A stretch of DNA of 64,000 bases from Terfezia claveryi (lineage: Eukaryota; Ascomycota; Pezizomycetes; Pezizales; Pezizaceae), in contig WHUX01000007.1 in assembly GCA_015179025.1 (NCBI GenBank), forward strand, positions 496,001 through 560,000, in the 5' to 3' direction. Shown here piece by piece: positions 1 through 11,900 of the stretch. Within the stretch, counting starts at the first letter, position 1, and every line of letters begins with the position of its first letter. The position numbers were made by a program, and so were the translations under genes. Under the pieces are notes generated by a model. The model had not been told where the DNA came from. It saw nothing but the letters and a program-made list of their open reading frames with translations, and did no database searches.

Positions 1-1247
1 TTCTCTTCTTCACATTCCCCATTCGATTGGCCACAGGACTCAGATCTTGATATTCCATTGCGGCAGAAGCTATGTGTGACTCAGGCGCCGGTAGCGCCGT
101 AGTATCACACACTGCTTCCGTTATATATATACCATCTTCTGGCATCACCGGTAGGATTGAAGGAGAGGACAAGGAATTTAAAACAACAGTATCCTCCTCC
201 CTAGGCTTTACCTGCAACTCCCTCTTCTCTGGCTGTAGGGGCGACCGTGGTGCTGCTGTAGAAGATGTTAATGCCGGCCTTTGGCGAGTGGAAGCCCACA
301 GAGCGGAATTCCCCTGGTTAACAAGTTGAATTATCGTAGGCTGGGTCGCATGCATCATCTCTCTGTCTGCACAGTCGTCTACCGGACTAGGATTCTGCCC
401 CATGGTCATTACATTTGATGCGTCCAACAGCGCCGACCGAGTGTCATGTATTTCTAATGCAGCAGTGCCAACTGGCACGACCGGAAACATTTGTGCCTCG
501 AGATTTGTTTCAATTTTGAACGCTCCATTGCCTATATCCATATGGTGCATTAGGTTCGGGTATATCAAGATTCATGGGTGGAAATCTCAAACCTTCTTCA
601 TTCGCACCCCAAGCTACGGGTTTTGCCTCAGCGGCCTCCATTGTAATCTCACGTAGGTTCCGAGCACTTGTGAGTACAATAGGCTCCACCATATGGGTTG
701 TTGCGTTTTTGCCATTTTGGTCAGGTATATATGCCGAAGTTGCCTTTTCGTCATACAGGGTACTTAATGTTGAGCCTATAGGAATGGCAGTGAGATAAAC
801 CTCTTGTTAGCCGAATGTGGAGATGGAGGGTTCGAAATGTCACTGCAGGTGGAACATGCATGAACCCCCATTTCCGGGTTGTAATGCAGCGGGAGGTAAA
901 ATTAACAAGAGGCAAGGTAGCCTGAGGGAACAATAATATGTAGCAACCCAAAAGGAAATGTTCATTTTTAATCTTAAGTTATTCTGGGTATAAAGAGGCT
1001 ATGAATAGGTAAAAGAAACTACACAAAAGGTATATGTATGTGGGATGAAAGAACTCAAATTTTATATACCTTCGTGTCTGATTGGTTCTAGTCCATTTGA
1101 AAAACTGTCCACAGCTTGCAGAGGGCACAGTGCTGGTCTACTTGAAGCATCCATAGCTAGTTGATTGGGATTGATATGAACGTTGTCCTTCGGATACTTC
1201 CCTGCCGTCAGTACAGCTGAACTTCTACACATCCTAAGACGACCCAT
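1..1247 (-). CDS. Unknown protein, 3' part cut by the window edge (3 exons modelled)
   Basis: I do not recognise this protein. A minus-strand frame is open without stops from position 531 to the window edge and continues outside. It joins in frame to an exon at 593-775 through a 61-nt intron (532-592; donor GTTTGA, branch CCTAAT, acceptor ATATAG). That exon has a good acceptor (CTAAC then TATAG at 776) and the right phase to follow an exon at 1070-1247, which starts ATGGGTCGT and ends at a GTATAT donor. The intron between them would be 294 nt, long for this region, so a small exon may be missing and the true start may lie upstream. The protein is polar, rich in Ser, Pro and Glu, with no membrane segment or known domain seen; a regulatory protein is possible but unproven. 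Confidence 0.5.
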
Positions 1248-1875
1248 TGGTACTTTGAGAGCCCAGGTAAAGCCCCCTCAGGCCTAGTTGAAGGCCCAAG
1301 GTAAGTAGATATTGATATCGACAGGAGCTACTTATAGGCAGCGCATGTAGAATGCGATGAGAAGTGGGAAAGAAGATGTTCGAGTCCTCGATGATTTCGA
1401 GGACAGATGAGAATCGAGGGCCCCCGCCAACAGAATATCCAGGGCCTCCTAAAGTTCCTGTTCCCATATTGAATCACACTTGAGGGCCAAAATTGTACTC
1501 TGGTTACTGAAATTGGTATTTGGGAGACTGCATGTTGAAAATCCCAGATTGGGCAGTCGGCAACCGAGAATATCGTCATTATTACCTTAATCGGTAGTTA
1601 GAACTATGTTAGTGGAATATAAGTGACTCTTGGTCAGCTGTTACGTTGCACTAGAATTTGAATATACTTGAAAATACCACATGAATTGAAAGTATTGGAT
1701 TACAGACTTGATCTTGTACCCCCAGACCACTGTATCCTGAGGCGAACAGTATATACCCAATTCAAGCTATTAAGTATGTATATCAGTTCTCGGGCTGCCG
1801 AATGGTGTGTTCGTGGTTACATTACAAATATAGCTCGGAATTCTGCGAAAATGTGAACGTTATACAATACACAAT
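1248..1875. other. Intergenic, no gene seen
   Basis: Open frames on both strands are short and show no family resemblance. It may include the 5' end of the minus-strand gene ending at the left edge and the region downstream of the PRP38-like fragment. Confidence 0.4.
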
Positions 1876-2500
1876 CTATAAATTGAAAAAAAGGATGAGG
1901 TTCCTTCCTTCAAGGATCCAATCAGTCATCTTCTCCCCAACTGGCAACACTCTCATCTCCGCTCCCAATTTCATTCTCCAACGCACATCTCTCGGCTCTA
2001 ACTCATCCAGATCCTCCAACTGCGCTCTCGTGGGAATAATCCTCGGCAACGCAATATCACACAACCTCTCCTTGGTCAATAGGTCATCAATAAACTCATC
2101 CATATAGGCCAACTAAAACTCAGCTTCAGTTTCCTATAATCTTCCTAATAGCGGCTCTAGTGTCTTGAAAATATCCAATGCAGACCATGTAAGCCTGGTA
2201 TAGAGGGCTGCTAGGGCACGAAGGTACTTGTAGCCTGTGTCGTGAAGGTACTCCAGAACGATTTCCCGTTCGGGCATAAGCTGAAGGAGCTTGAATACCA
2301 TGCAAAGGAAGGGGGAAGGTTTTTGGTTCCCGTACTGGCCGCCGATGTAGGTGAGCTCGACAGCGCGGTCTAAGAGTGTTGCAGCTTTATTTGCAGACCC
2401 ATGTCCCCTTTTATGTATAAATTGTGGAGCAGAAGCAAGAAAAGAAAATGACTTTACCAATAGAAAACCCCAATATATGTACTGTAACCACCAATGGAAT
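1876..2500 (-). pseudogene. Decayed PRP38-like pre-mRNA splicing factor copy
   Basis: The minus strand encodes blocks typical of Prp38, the tri-snRNP protein needed for spliceosome activation. The block at about 2420-2134 has ATLLDRAVELTYIGGQYGNQ, PFLCMVFKLLQL, EIVLEYLH and YKYLRALAALYTRLTW. The block at 2112-1876 has YMDEFIDDLLTKERLCDIAL and QLEDLDELEPR. Between them (about 2110-2155) the expected EDYRKLKLSF stretch is present only in another frame, so at least two frame breaks separate the blocks with no room for introns. The N-terminal region that should carry IYESLYWKEQCFGLN is only a blurred remnant near 2460-2490. The bS16m gene ends just upstream, leaving no room for a full N-terminus. 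I infer a non-functional duplicate; the working gene is probably elsewhere. Intact gene with unusual introns is less likely. Confidence 0.7.
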
Positions 2501-2576
2501 CTAGAAAAAAAACATAGGACAATTGCCCCCCGCCCCCGCTATCAAAGCTACGCCCTTTCTCTCCTCTGCCCTTACA

Positions 2577-3037
2577 TTACGCCCCCGCCTTCAATCTCGG
2601 CTCCTTTGGCCTTGCCGCTTCCTTATTCTTCGTCGCCAGTCTCGCCACAGGCCACTTTGGCTCCAACAGTCCCGCCAAGCTCAACAGCCTCCACACGGGG
2701 TCCGACGCCTGCGCACCAACTCCTAACCAGTACTTTGCCCGGGAAATGTCTAGCTGTATGTGTTTGAATGGCTTGCCGACTCCGTCGGCGGGGGGTTTGG
2801 GGATGGGGTCGTAAGTCCCTATGACCTCGATGGGCTTGGAGTCGCGCGCAGTACTAGGGCCGGAGCGGTTAGCTAGTTTCCTAGGTAGGCTGTACCAGGA
2901 GAGTGGATGGCGCTGGGTAGAGGGCGAGGTAGGAGGAGCATCGAGATCGAGGGAGCCTACCGTGCTTGTGCTATGACAATGTTGTAGAGAGGTTGGTGAC
3001 ATTTGCCGAAGCGGGCCAGGCGGATGCGGACGACCAT
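2577..3037 (-). CDS. MRPS16: Mitochondrial small-subunit ribosomal protein bS16m
   Basis: This is the S16 family protein of the mitochondrial small ribosomal subunit. Exon 1 is 3037-2961 and exon 2 is 2853-2577, with a 107-nt intron (GTAGGC donor, CTAACC branch, CCTAG acceptor), giving 117 residues. The start MVVRIRLARFGKCHQPLYNI is the S16 N-terminal signature, followed by IEVIGTYDPIP and ISRAKYWLGVGAQASDPVWR, which are the conserved S16 core. The basic tail rich in Lys and Ala is common in mitochondrial members. Length fits fungal bS16m. The gene is divergent from the NAD(P)HX epimerase gene, with 436 bp between the two start codons, so the two may share promoter elements. The symbol follows general usage; identity is secure. 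Confidence 0.93.
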
Positions 3038-3473
3038 CGTTGGTGGGTGAAGCAGGTGGCGTGCTCGTATGCGATTGAGTTTGCCGTGGTGCGCGGGGTC
3101 AATGGTGTTGCTGGAGAGCTAGGGTGTTGCTTATGCTCTACGGAAAGAAGAGTTTGAGCCGCAAAGCTGAGATTTCAATGTCACGTGATACACAGACCTC
3201 ACGGATTCACGTATACAACAGGAAATTGGTGTTCAAATTACCTATCTGAGATAAAAATTCATATTTGCAAACTCACTTACTCGTGTTTGGGAGCGGGCTT
3301 TGATACATTTTCTGTACATGAGTTTTGGATTTGGACACTTACTGTAGATAGGTATGATGTCACATGAATCAGCCTCCTAGAAATACTAACATCACCTGCA
3401 TCCCAAGAGAATCCATACTTAAGTATATAATCTTTATTTTTTCTTTATCCCCAGGTACAATATCATAATCGCC
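3038..3473. promoter_or_regulatory. Divergent promoter between bS16m and NAD(P)HX epimerase genes
   Basis: 436 bp separate two outward-facing start codons (3037 minus, 3474 plus). It must hold the 5' untranslated regions and promoters of both genes. TCACGTGA, a palindromic bHLH-type E-box, occurs at 3181-3188. A T-rich stretch with AAGTATATAATC lies about 40-55 bp before the plus-strand start. Confidence 0.6.
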
Positions 3474-4693
3474 ATGGCCACACTGAAGGTAGGTCTGTTC
3501 CAAGTTCCCCCTTCTCTTAATTCATATATCAGACAAATTGAGCATGCTAACCCCAAAGCGTGCCCTCTCCACTCTTAAGACCATCTCTGCGCAAGCCGCA
3601 ATCAAACTCGACCAGGACCTTATGTCCAAAGAAGGCGGATTCTCCATTGACCAACTGATGGAGCTAGCAGGATTGAGTGTATCACAAGCTGGTGAGCTTA
3701 GATCCCCTAGGCTTATCATATGATATCTAAAAGGTGAACGCTAACGGAGTTGAATATGGAAAGTATTCAAGTGTCATCCACCATCGAAGGGCAAAAAGGT
3801 CTTGGTTGTTTGTGGACCGTATGTCCGTTTCTGTATTGCTATCATTAAGTTTGTGGTAGAAACTTGAGAGGAATGCTAATGTAAGTCTGTAGGGGAAATA
3901 ATGGTACGTAGTACAGATGATAGTGGATATATTATTTATGCGAGAATACGACAGTTGATGGGTGTCCTTTGCAGGTGGAGACGGACTTGTTGCCGCTCGC
4001 CACTTGTGGCATTACGGGTATCAGCCGACTATATATTATCCCAAGAAGGGGAAGAATGAATTATATGAGGTAAGTTTCCCTTCAATATTTGGTGATTTTA
4101 CTTAACATTGTTTCTAATACTCTACAGCGTCTAACAATTCAACTCAACAACCTCAAAGTCCCTTTCATTGCGGATGCCGACTTCAAGTCCACCCTTCACA
4201 ACTCAGACCATGTCATCGATGCGATTTTTGGTGTGCCTTCTCGCCCCCACTAAACTCATTACCCTTAAGGTCGAAAATATCTAATTCTGCAACTACAGGC
4301 TTCTCTTTTTCCGGCGCCATTCGTCCTCCCTTCGACAACATTATCACCCTTCTCTCCAGTCACCCTGGGAGACCAATAACCTCCGTCGATGTCCCTTCCA
4401 GCTGGGATGTAGACTCGGGGCCTCCTAGCTCTGGAGTCGGAAGCGACTTCGTTCCGAATTACCTTGTTTCCCTAACTGCGCCAAAGCCTTGTTCAGAGCT
4501 CTTCCATGGTAGCGGGAAGAGACATTTCCTCGGAGGGAGGTTTGTGAGTCCGGTTATTGCGGAGAGGTATGGGCTGGAGTTGCCGGAGTATCCGGGGTTG
4601 GAGCAGGTTGTTGAGCTTCCCGTTCCAGGTGGGGAATTGGAGGAAGACGAGGAAGAGGGGAGGGAGACGGGAGAAGGGTTGGAGGGGGAGTGA
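3474..4693 (+). CDS. NAXE: NAD(P)HX epimerase (YjeF N-terminal family)
   Basis: The enzyme epimerises R-NAD(P)HX to the S form for repair of damaged hydrated NAD(P)H. Seven exons fit one frame of 261 residues: 3474-3488, 3580-3691, 3764-3818, 3893-3903, 3975-4069, 4128-4230, 4299-4693. The start [20 protein letters not shown] is typical. The family signature [20 protein letters not shown] spans exons 3-5, and [15 protein letters not shown] is the conserved substrate/metal loop. [11 protein letters not shown] and HFLGGRF mark the C-terminal core. Exon 4 is an 11-nt micro-exon coding the GNN of the signature. Downstream of the core the tail is acidic (Glu-rich). A later ATG at 3544 is open in frame to exon 2 but lies inside intron 1, and the 15-nt first exon restores the family N-terminus. 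Divergent from bS16m. Confidence 0.93.
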
Positions 4694-7384
4694 AGGATGT
4701 GAAGGGTGGGTTTTGCTCGTAAGGTATGTGGGGGGAGGTAGCATAGAAGATATGAAATAGCTAATCGAGTAGATGGTTTTCCTACTTTGGGGTCTGGGCG
4801 TGCTATGTTGTAAGGGTAGATGAAGGTATAACGGTCAATACCAGTTGATTTAGGTAACTAGTCTTTATTCTCGTGCCTTTTAAGCCGTATGAGTGAATCA
4901 AAGCAATTCGGCGCCTTACAGACTATAAGCGGGAATATTATTAACATCTCTGGTTAGCATAGCAGAAATGAAATAAAGCGACGATATAAGTCTCATGAGG
5001 ATGGTACTGTGTGGTTGTAGATTGGTTGTTGTTCGAGTCACTGAATTAGTAAACGACTGCATTACAGCACACCTTTACATCCACCAGTCAAACATAACTC
5101 CATCTCAAGTTACCGTAATGCTCCATCCCACAGGACCTTTTTTACGAAACAAGGGGTGTCCCGTATGTCCGTGCATAGGATTATTGGGGATAACACGGGA
5201 TCGTTGGAGCCTATCCGGCAAGGCATTGCCGCCTAACTACATCATGCTTACCTCACATTTTCTGCGCCGAAGAATTTGTTTTGATTGGAGGCCTCGTTCG
5301 TAATAAATTATTCATTCCCCCCTCCTTGCCTCCTCAAAAGATCTTGCAACCAAGTTTTAGCGCGCCTATAATAAACAAAAGCTTACATATCAAAGGAACG
5401 TTGCAGTTAGCCGGTATGTACATAACAGTCTCCCGCATATTGAAACACCCCCTTCCCCCCCAAAAAGCGGAACTCTCAATGTTTTTTTTTTATATTTTTT
5501 ATATTTTATATTTCCTTTTTCTCTCTATATCTCCAGCCATCTTTCTCCAAATTCAAATCTAAGGTTGCTTAGGGGTTAGGTAACCTATTCAAATGTCTGC
5601 AAAAAATGACATCATCTACCATGTGTGAATTTCTCCATAACAAAAAAAGACAGGTGATTTTATCATGCATTGGCCATAATTGGCACATTCAGTTTGCGCA
5701 AAATGGGTATCTCACCCGGGAGCCGGGGGGGAGGGGGAGCTTTGAGGGTTGCTGGGGTAACAAGGTTACTTTTATTTATTATTTATTATTACGGATACTA
5801 GGGTGAGTTATTTTAGCGGAATATCAGTTGGGTTATGTACCCTTCTACATACTTGTGTTCAGCTTTTTCTGTACGGGGCGGGGCGTTGCATGCATCTTCA
5901 TCAGTGTTCAAAAAGTTGCAAGTACCTATGTAAATATCCTATGTATAGTTCAACTAAAATGTACAGTACATATCACAAAAACGCAAGAACTGTCCCGCCC
6001 CACTCAATGGTCGGGATTCGAATCCCCAGAGGTACATACCCTGCCCCACCCACAGTCCCGCATCCTAAAAGAAATGCCGACCGGTAGGGATCTGATGCCC
6101 CCTCCCTGTTGCAAGCCCGCCAAGCCCGAACATGCATGTGCACGGCATGTGTCCCATCGACGCTAATGGTGGGGTATACTGCAGTGCATTTGAGCTCAGC
6201 ATTGTTTGATTTCGATTTTCAACGCAACGATAATTGGGGGATTGTGCTGTCCAAAAGTCTTGACCGCAGATTTCGAGGCAGGGACTGTGAGAAGGGGGAG
6301 GAATGGGCGGATGTGACTGCTTGTCGAATGATTGAGGGTAATGTCATGTTAATTGCAAGGAGAAGAGAAAAACTGTAAGATGTAATTTTTAATTGCATCG
6401 TGTCTCGAGCTCGACGCTCGTTTCGTTTATTTTGCACGACACGATACAGGTACACAAGCAAAACCTAATAATACATATCTTCGAACATACCACAACAGAA
6501 AGCTGGAAAATAGACCTTGAAGCTGGGGTTAGACTTTCGTTGCAGCCCCGCCCTCGGCTCGCCCCGGCGGGATAACCGATGCGGGACAGAGGGGACCAGT
6601 AATCAATCAAAAACCTTCCCAAAGTCCCAGAACTACACAAAAGGAGTAAGGAACGTAATTATGATGAGTGACTAAGCAACCTAAAAGCATCCACCACGAA
6701 AACAAGCGCCCGCCGTCTATGAAACAACCGGGCAAGAATAACAAGAAGAATCTCAGAGAGCAAAGGGAGAGACGCCAGACTAGGGGGGAAGAGGTAATAG
6801 AGGAATGGGAAGTAGAGGAAAGAAGCAGAAGGCAGAAAAGGTGCAATAGTTTTTTTAGGAGTGGAGTGCGCAAGTAAATAGAAAGACAAGGTAAAGTAAG
6901 GATCAAGACGGCAACCCCATGTCTTTTGAGTTTGATATGGAAATTCTCAAAAAAACGTACTCCTGTAACCAATCGGGCCTCACCAGAATAGATAAAATTC
7001 CACCATTCGATGTCCCTTTGGGGTGGATAACCAATAGGATAAAAATCGTGTCAGATATCATGAGAAGCTTAGGTAAAGGTAAGAGCATGGTGAGTAGAAA
7101 AGAGGTAAGGGGCAAACGAGCGTTATTGGACAATAGCAAAGGTAGAAAGGGGAAAAAAACCGACCATGACCGAGGACAGAAACTCCGAGTGTACAAACCC
7201 CTGAGTGGATACTCAAGCTCAATAAAATAGATGCAGTGCAACCATATCTATACAATCCCACCACCACCTTACCAAGCCCAGACAAATGCCAGAAAGCACA
7301 AAACAACAACCAGAAGCAAAGGAGCAACAAAAAAAATAGAACCAAAAAAGTCGAGACACTGATAACGCCAGTATTTTGCCAGAG
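4694..7384. other. Intergenic region, no gene supported
   Basis: About 2.7 kb between a plus-strand and a minus-strand 3' end, so both genes converge on it. Open frames here are short, occur on both strands and have no recognisable motifs. T-rich runs occur near 5480-5520. A TTCGAA palindrome at about 6016 resembles a tRNA T-loop but has no tRNA around it. Confidence 0.5.
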
Positions 7385-8920
7385 CTATGCAACTGCCCCA
7401 TGGCACCCCCCACCAGGCGCCCCCACCCCCTGCTGCCCAGCTGTTGCTGCCTTCCCACTACCTCCACCTACGCCCCCACTACCTCCCGCACCTCGCCCTG
7501 CAGACATGTGATGACTATTGGTAACCTCCATATCAGTCTGGACTTGTTGACTATTGCTTCTCGGCTTCTGTGCTGAGGCTGTGCTGGTGCTTGGAAGCGG
7601 TTCCGGATAATCGGCCGCCCCCGTGGGAGGTGTGCTCATTGCTGGCTGGGCGTGTGAGGCAGCACCCTTCTTCGACTTCCCCTGGTTCTTCTTGCCCTTT
7701 TGCTTAGCTTTGTCCAACAAACGTTGCTTTTCCCGAAGCTTTCGGCGTTCCCTACGCTCCTTAATGTCATACTGTCTCATTAGAGCCTCAGGTCGTTCTC
7801 CAAAGATTGACTCATATTCACAAAATTCACAGATCCAAATCTCTCCAGGAGGGTTGTGTTGCACACCGTAGAATCCCCCTGGTCGACGCTGCCTCTGTTG
7901 ATATTGCTTTCCTTTGCTAGATTTTTTCTTCTGGGGTGTTGGGGTGGGAGGATATGCACCGGTCGCAGACATGCTGGGAGATGTCTGTGTTCCTACAGTT
8001 GACATTGTCTTCGGGTAATCACGAGAGGATGTTGGTGGAAAGGTTGCCTGACGTCCAAGATTCTGGGACGCAGGAGTTATGTGCTCAAAAGTGAATTGTG
8101 ACTGGACCATGCTACTATCTCCACTGTAGTGATGGGCGTCGTTTTGTGAAGATGTAGTAGATTGGGTATCGTCACTCCCACTTTGTGGAAACAGCCTACC
8201 CCCTGGCCGTCTGGATTCCAGTGGAGATGCTGGATACCGGCGAGGCATTCTACGGACCGAAAGGCCACCAGATGAGATGGCCAGAGGGGACCGTTGAGCT
8301 GCACTGCTTGTCTTCCACCTGCTGCGTGGTGTAGTATTGGGGCCATTTGGGCTGAATCCTGAGGACTGAGAACAAACACTTATGTTTTCATTTCCTGCAC
8401 CGCTGGGTGTTCCCAGGGCAGCACTCGGGTTGGTAGGTGACGGGATTTTCCTTTTTTTCTTATTATTCGTGTTTTCAACCCAGTCATAGCTATCCATATG
8501 CGTACCACTGACACCGGGTGTACCTGAAACTGAGCCTGGGCCGGTCTCACCACTCCCATTGTTTCCAGTTGTGGAAGAAAGGTCCTCATCGTCTGAAGAT
8601 TCCTGGATGGCGTCTGTATGGTCTGTGTGGACTCCAGTAGATACCTCTAATGTAGGTCGTGGCACGGCATTGCTCGGAAACAAATCCGGATACGGTGGAT
8701 ACGGCAATTGGAATAACCTTGTCGGGTTCGTCGGTGCCGGTGCAAAGAGCGTTGCCCTGACATCTTCGGACAGCCGGGATCTTAAGCGTCTTTTGGGAAG
8801 CGGTCGAATGGGCCGGTTATGGGTGTTGTATGTATCTGTATGACCTTGTGGCCAATTCGGTCTCCGGCTTAGCCCCTGTTCGAAATTCCTGAATTGTTCA
8901 CAGAATATGTGACGGACATA
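7385..8920 (-). CDS. Conserved fungal protein of unknown function with CxxC and basic coiled segment
   Basis: A continuous minus-strand frame runs from about 8920 (just after an in-frame stop) to a TAG at 7385. The first true exon is probably missing: a likely acceptor is TTCAG at about 8892, and no good ATG opens the frame, so the start is unresolved. The N-terminal part carries NFEQGLSRRPNWPQGHTDTY and RPIRPLPKRRLRSRLSEDV, which I believe are conserved among ascomycete proteins of unknown role. The middle is Ser/Thr/Pro rich. The C-terminal part has GEIWICEFCEYESIFGERP followed by a strongly basic helix (KERRERRKLREKQRLLDKAK) and a Gly-rich tail. The single CxxC pair with the basic helix could bind nucleic acid or metal, but this is only inference. 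At least about 500 residues. Confidence 0.8.
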   Translation of the reverse strand, partial: YVRHIFCEQFRNFEQGLSRRPNWPQGHTDTYNTHNRPIRPLPKRRLRSRLSEDVRATLFAPAPTNPTRLFQLPYPPYPDLFPSNAVPRPTLEVSTGVHTDHTDAIQESSDDEDLSSTTGNNGSGETGPGSVSGTPGVSGTHMDSYDWVENTNNKKKRKIPSPTNPSAALGTPSGAGNENISVCSQSSGFSPNGPNTTPRSRWKTSSAAQRSPLAISSGGLSVRRMPRRYPASPLESRRPGGRLFPQSGSDDTQSTTSSQNDAHHYSGDSSMVQSQFTFEHITPASQNLGRQATFPPTSSRDYPKTMSTVGTQTSPSMSATGAYPPTPTPQKKKSSKGKQYQQRQRRPGGFYGVQHNPPGEIWICEFCEYESIFGERPEALMRQYDIKERRERRKLREKQRLLDKAKQKGKKNQGKSKKGAASHAQPAMSTPPTGAADYPEPLPSTSTASAQKPRSNSQQVQTDMEVTNSHHMSAGRGAGGSGGVGGGSGKAATAGQQGVGAPGGGCHGAVA

Positions 8921-11900
8921 TCACAATTGCACACAATGTTTCATGGTGATAATGTTGAAGAGGGAGGGGTGACAAAGTGGGGTGGATGCATACCGACAGC
9001 AGCCGTCATATTTGTTGTGGTGCAGCACAGAAAGACAACGTTAACCAGACTATCAACTTTCAGCACTTCGGTAGACTCAAGCAATGGCTGCAATGGGTTC
9101 CAGTTTGATAAGCGTATCACTGATGATCGTCGGACTCAGATGGTCCCTATAGGATAACGTGAATGAATGTTAGCAATCCAGCCAGGCAAGGAGTAACCTT
9201 TGGGTTCAAGAGGGAGAAAGAGCGGGGGGGGAGAAGGGGGGTTTATCAGAGTAAATATCCCCCAAATGTACGGGTTACATCCGAGTATGGGAAACGTGCC
9301 TGATGAGATGATGCAAGATGATGAGGTGCGATGAGGTACCGAGGAGTGGGGTGGTGAAGGTTAAGAAAAAGGGTGCTTAGTATCTGGGTCGGTTTCGGTT
9401 CGGGGTTTGGGGGGGGGGGGGGGTGGGGTAGTCTGGTTGGCACCGGGGGGGGGGGGGAAAGAGAGAAAGGAAATCAGTTGAGTGACTAGCAGGATGTTTG
9501 CTCTGGTAATGGGAAGTGTGTGGAGAGGTGGGAGTCTTAGTGCAGTATGTGAGCAGCACCGTCCTTCTGCCGAGTGAGCCAAGAGCAGGCAGGGTTTTGT
9601 GGTTTGAAAATGCCAGAGGCACCCAGCAAAGATATATAGACTTGCGGGGGGCTCGTCTTCACAGGTCATCTCTCGATGAGCCGGTGTTGTGCGGGCATCT
9701 AGTATGGGGGAGAGGTGTGGAAGGGATCATGAAAAGCAGGGCCGTAGATATCAGCCGGAGAGGAGTGGCTCAGGAGCAGGGCTCAGATGCATTTGAGCTT
9801 GACATTGGATGCCCTAAGGAAGCCCCAAAAGTCTGGATGACTTTGCGATACTGAGACTCCTGAGATGCCAGTGCGACAAGCCAGTGAGTGGCTGTACGAC
9901 ATCAGCATCACAAGCAGCATCGCAAGCAGCATCGCAAGCAGCATCGTATTGTGTAGAGTAGAGTTGTGTTTAATGTGTCTAATGTCGGAGTTCTGCATCG
10001 ACAACATAACGCCAGTATCGCCAGTATCCCCAATACCTAACAGCACACGCACCGACTCGGCACACACACGCAATGCAAATAGGTTGTTCTTGTGGCAAAG
10101 GGCCTTCTGTGAGTCGTGCCTAATTCCCATGCACCAGACATGTACTAACACCGTCTCGACTTTGCATCTTTGCATCCTCTTCGTTACACTGTTACCAAGC
10201 GGCGGGCAAGAGGTCCCGGATTCAGGCGTTGCACAGGGTCTGCTTACGTGCTCGGGGGTAATCATCAGCAGCTGCTCTGCACTCGTCACAGGGTCTCGCG
10301 GCCTCCAGACTATTGTATAGGCCAGGAAAATTTAATGAGCCGAAGCACTACCTAGCACCGACTGAACTGTTGGGGAGGGGTCTTGGATACATGAAGCAAC
10401 CTGTGAAGTTGGCAGAGCGGTCACTCCGCCGATCCTAACTGGCTTGAGGAAAGCTCCCCCCAAACGGTGCTCTATACAAATCTCCGCCCACGCCAGCTCT
10501 GTTCTCGATGTATACTGCTAACACAGGGAGGCCGTAAAGTAGCTGAGTGAGAGATCGCAAAAGTAGGCGGAGCGTTGCGGTGCGCAGCAATAGCGTACTT
10601 AGTTGACACGGCCTATAGCTCCAGCTCTTGAGACCTGGAAAGCGAGCTCAACCACTTTCACACCGGCATGGAGATATACACTGATATATACTGATATAAC
10701 TAATATACACGCTCGGGGCCTACACAACCCCTTCACTCTAGCACATTCCCCGCCTTTGTTTCCTCGCCTCGTCAATACCTCAACTGCAAGGTGTATCAAT
10801 GAGCCCGGCGGTGCAGAAGAGTGCCGGTGTGATAATTGCTGCTGCCCGATTGTACTGTACGAATGTCCAATCCCACGATAGGCAAGCAAGCAATCAAGTG
10901 TGAAAACAGTCCCTTTGCACACTGGCTCGACAGGGGATTTAGAGTGATGTGCGCTATAGTCAGGCACTGAAGAATTTCCATCGAATGCCATTCCCCTTTT
11001 CCCCCGCCAGCTCAAAGGCATGCAATCCCCGCAAGTGCTACCTGTCTAGGCGTGATGTCGGAGGGCGATAGAAGGCTCTAGCCGAGTATTTTCTGCAGCT
11101 TATTGAAGCTGTTCTGGAGGATAATTGACCTGATTCCATGTGGAGCTATGATTAGAAACGGTGCAGACGGATGAATAACTAAAGGGCTGGACGGGTCTCG
11201 CGCGACAGTGGATCTAGCAGCAGGAACGAGAGCCAGAAAGGCCCGCTGGGCCAACCCTGGGTGACCAGTCCATTGGATGCTGCAGCAGCTACACATCGAG
11301 GCCGGAAATGCTCGCGACAACCGCGAGTGCTCGCATCGTGTAGGGAGGGAATCGGCGGAGGGGGAGGGGGAGGTGGGGGAGAAGGAAGGAACGGTAGCAG
11401 GAAGGAGGAGGGAGCGAAGCAACAGGCGGGCGGGCCGTACATATTCAAGAGGCGGAAAGGACAAGGTCGCGAATTCGCCCAGCTGCCCCCCAACTCAATC
11501 AACGTTCTTAGCGTTGGCATGCGAATCCTAGCCGCCATTACTTATTTTTTTCCCACCATCCAAACGCAAAATAATAATGGAGCTACTTGCGGTAAGGTTA
11601 GCAGGTAGCAGCAACCGGAGCAGCCAGAGCAGCCAGACCAGCCCACACACTCTTCATTCTCACTCGTCACTTGCTTAACTCACCACAGGAAACTCACTCC
11701 CCCCCCAAAAGCCATTATTGTGCACCCCCCCCCCCCGGTCGTCCTGGTCGCCCTTCTCTCGGTTTGGTCCCACACTCGCACTCTACAGTGCTGCCCTGCT
11801 GCTGCCGTCCTCCTCTTTTTCCCTCCTCCTTCTCCCTACAATTCTGCAGCCCATTCCAACTCCTCCTCCCCAAGCAACTCACGGCAAGGTCCTCCCTATG

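Noticed and set aside
3544..3723. ATG at 3544 as start of the NAD(P)HX epimerase
   Set aside because: It lies inside intron 1; using the 15-nt first exon at 3474 restores the conserved N-terminus and frame.
6010..6030. GGGATTCGAATCCCC resembling a tRNA T-arm
   Set aside because: It is a self-complementary palindrome; no acceptor, D or anticodon arms fit upstream.
9400..9460. G-runs as a possible structured G-quadruplex control site
   Set aside because: Long pure homopolymers in an intergenic region; nothing else supports a function.
11261..11608. Gly-rich 115-codon frame upstream of CTI6
   Set aside because: Arises from GGGGGA runs; frames on both strands are equally open.
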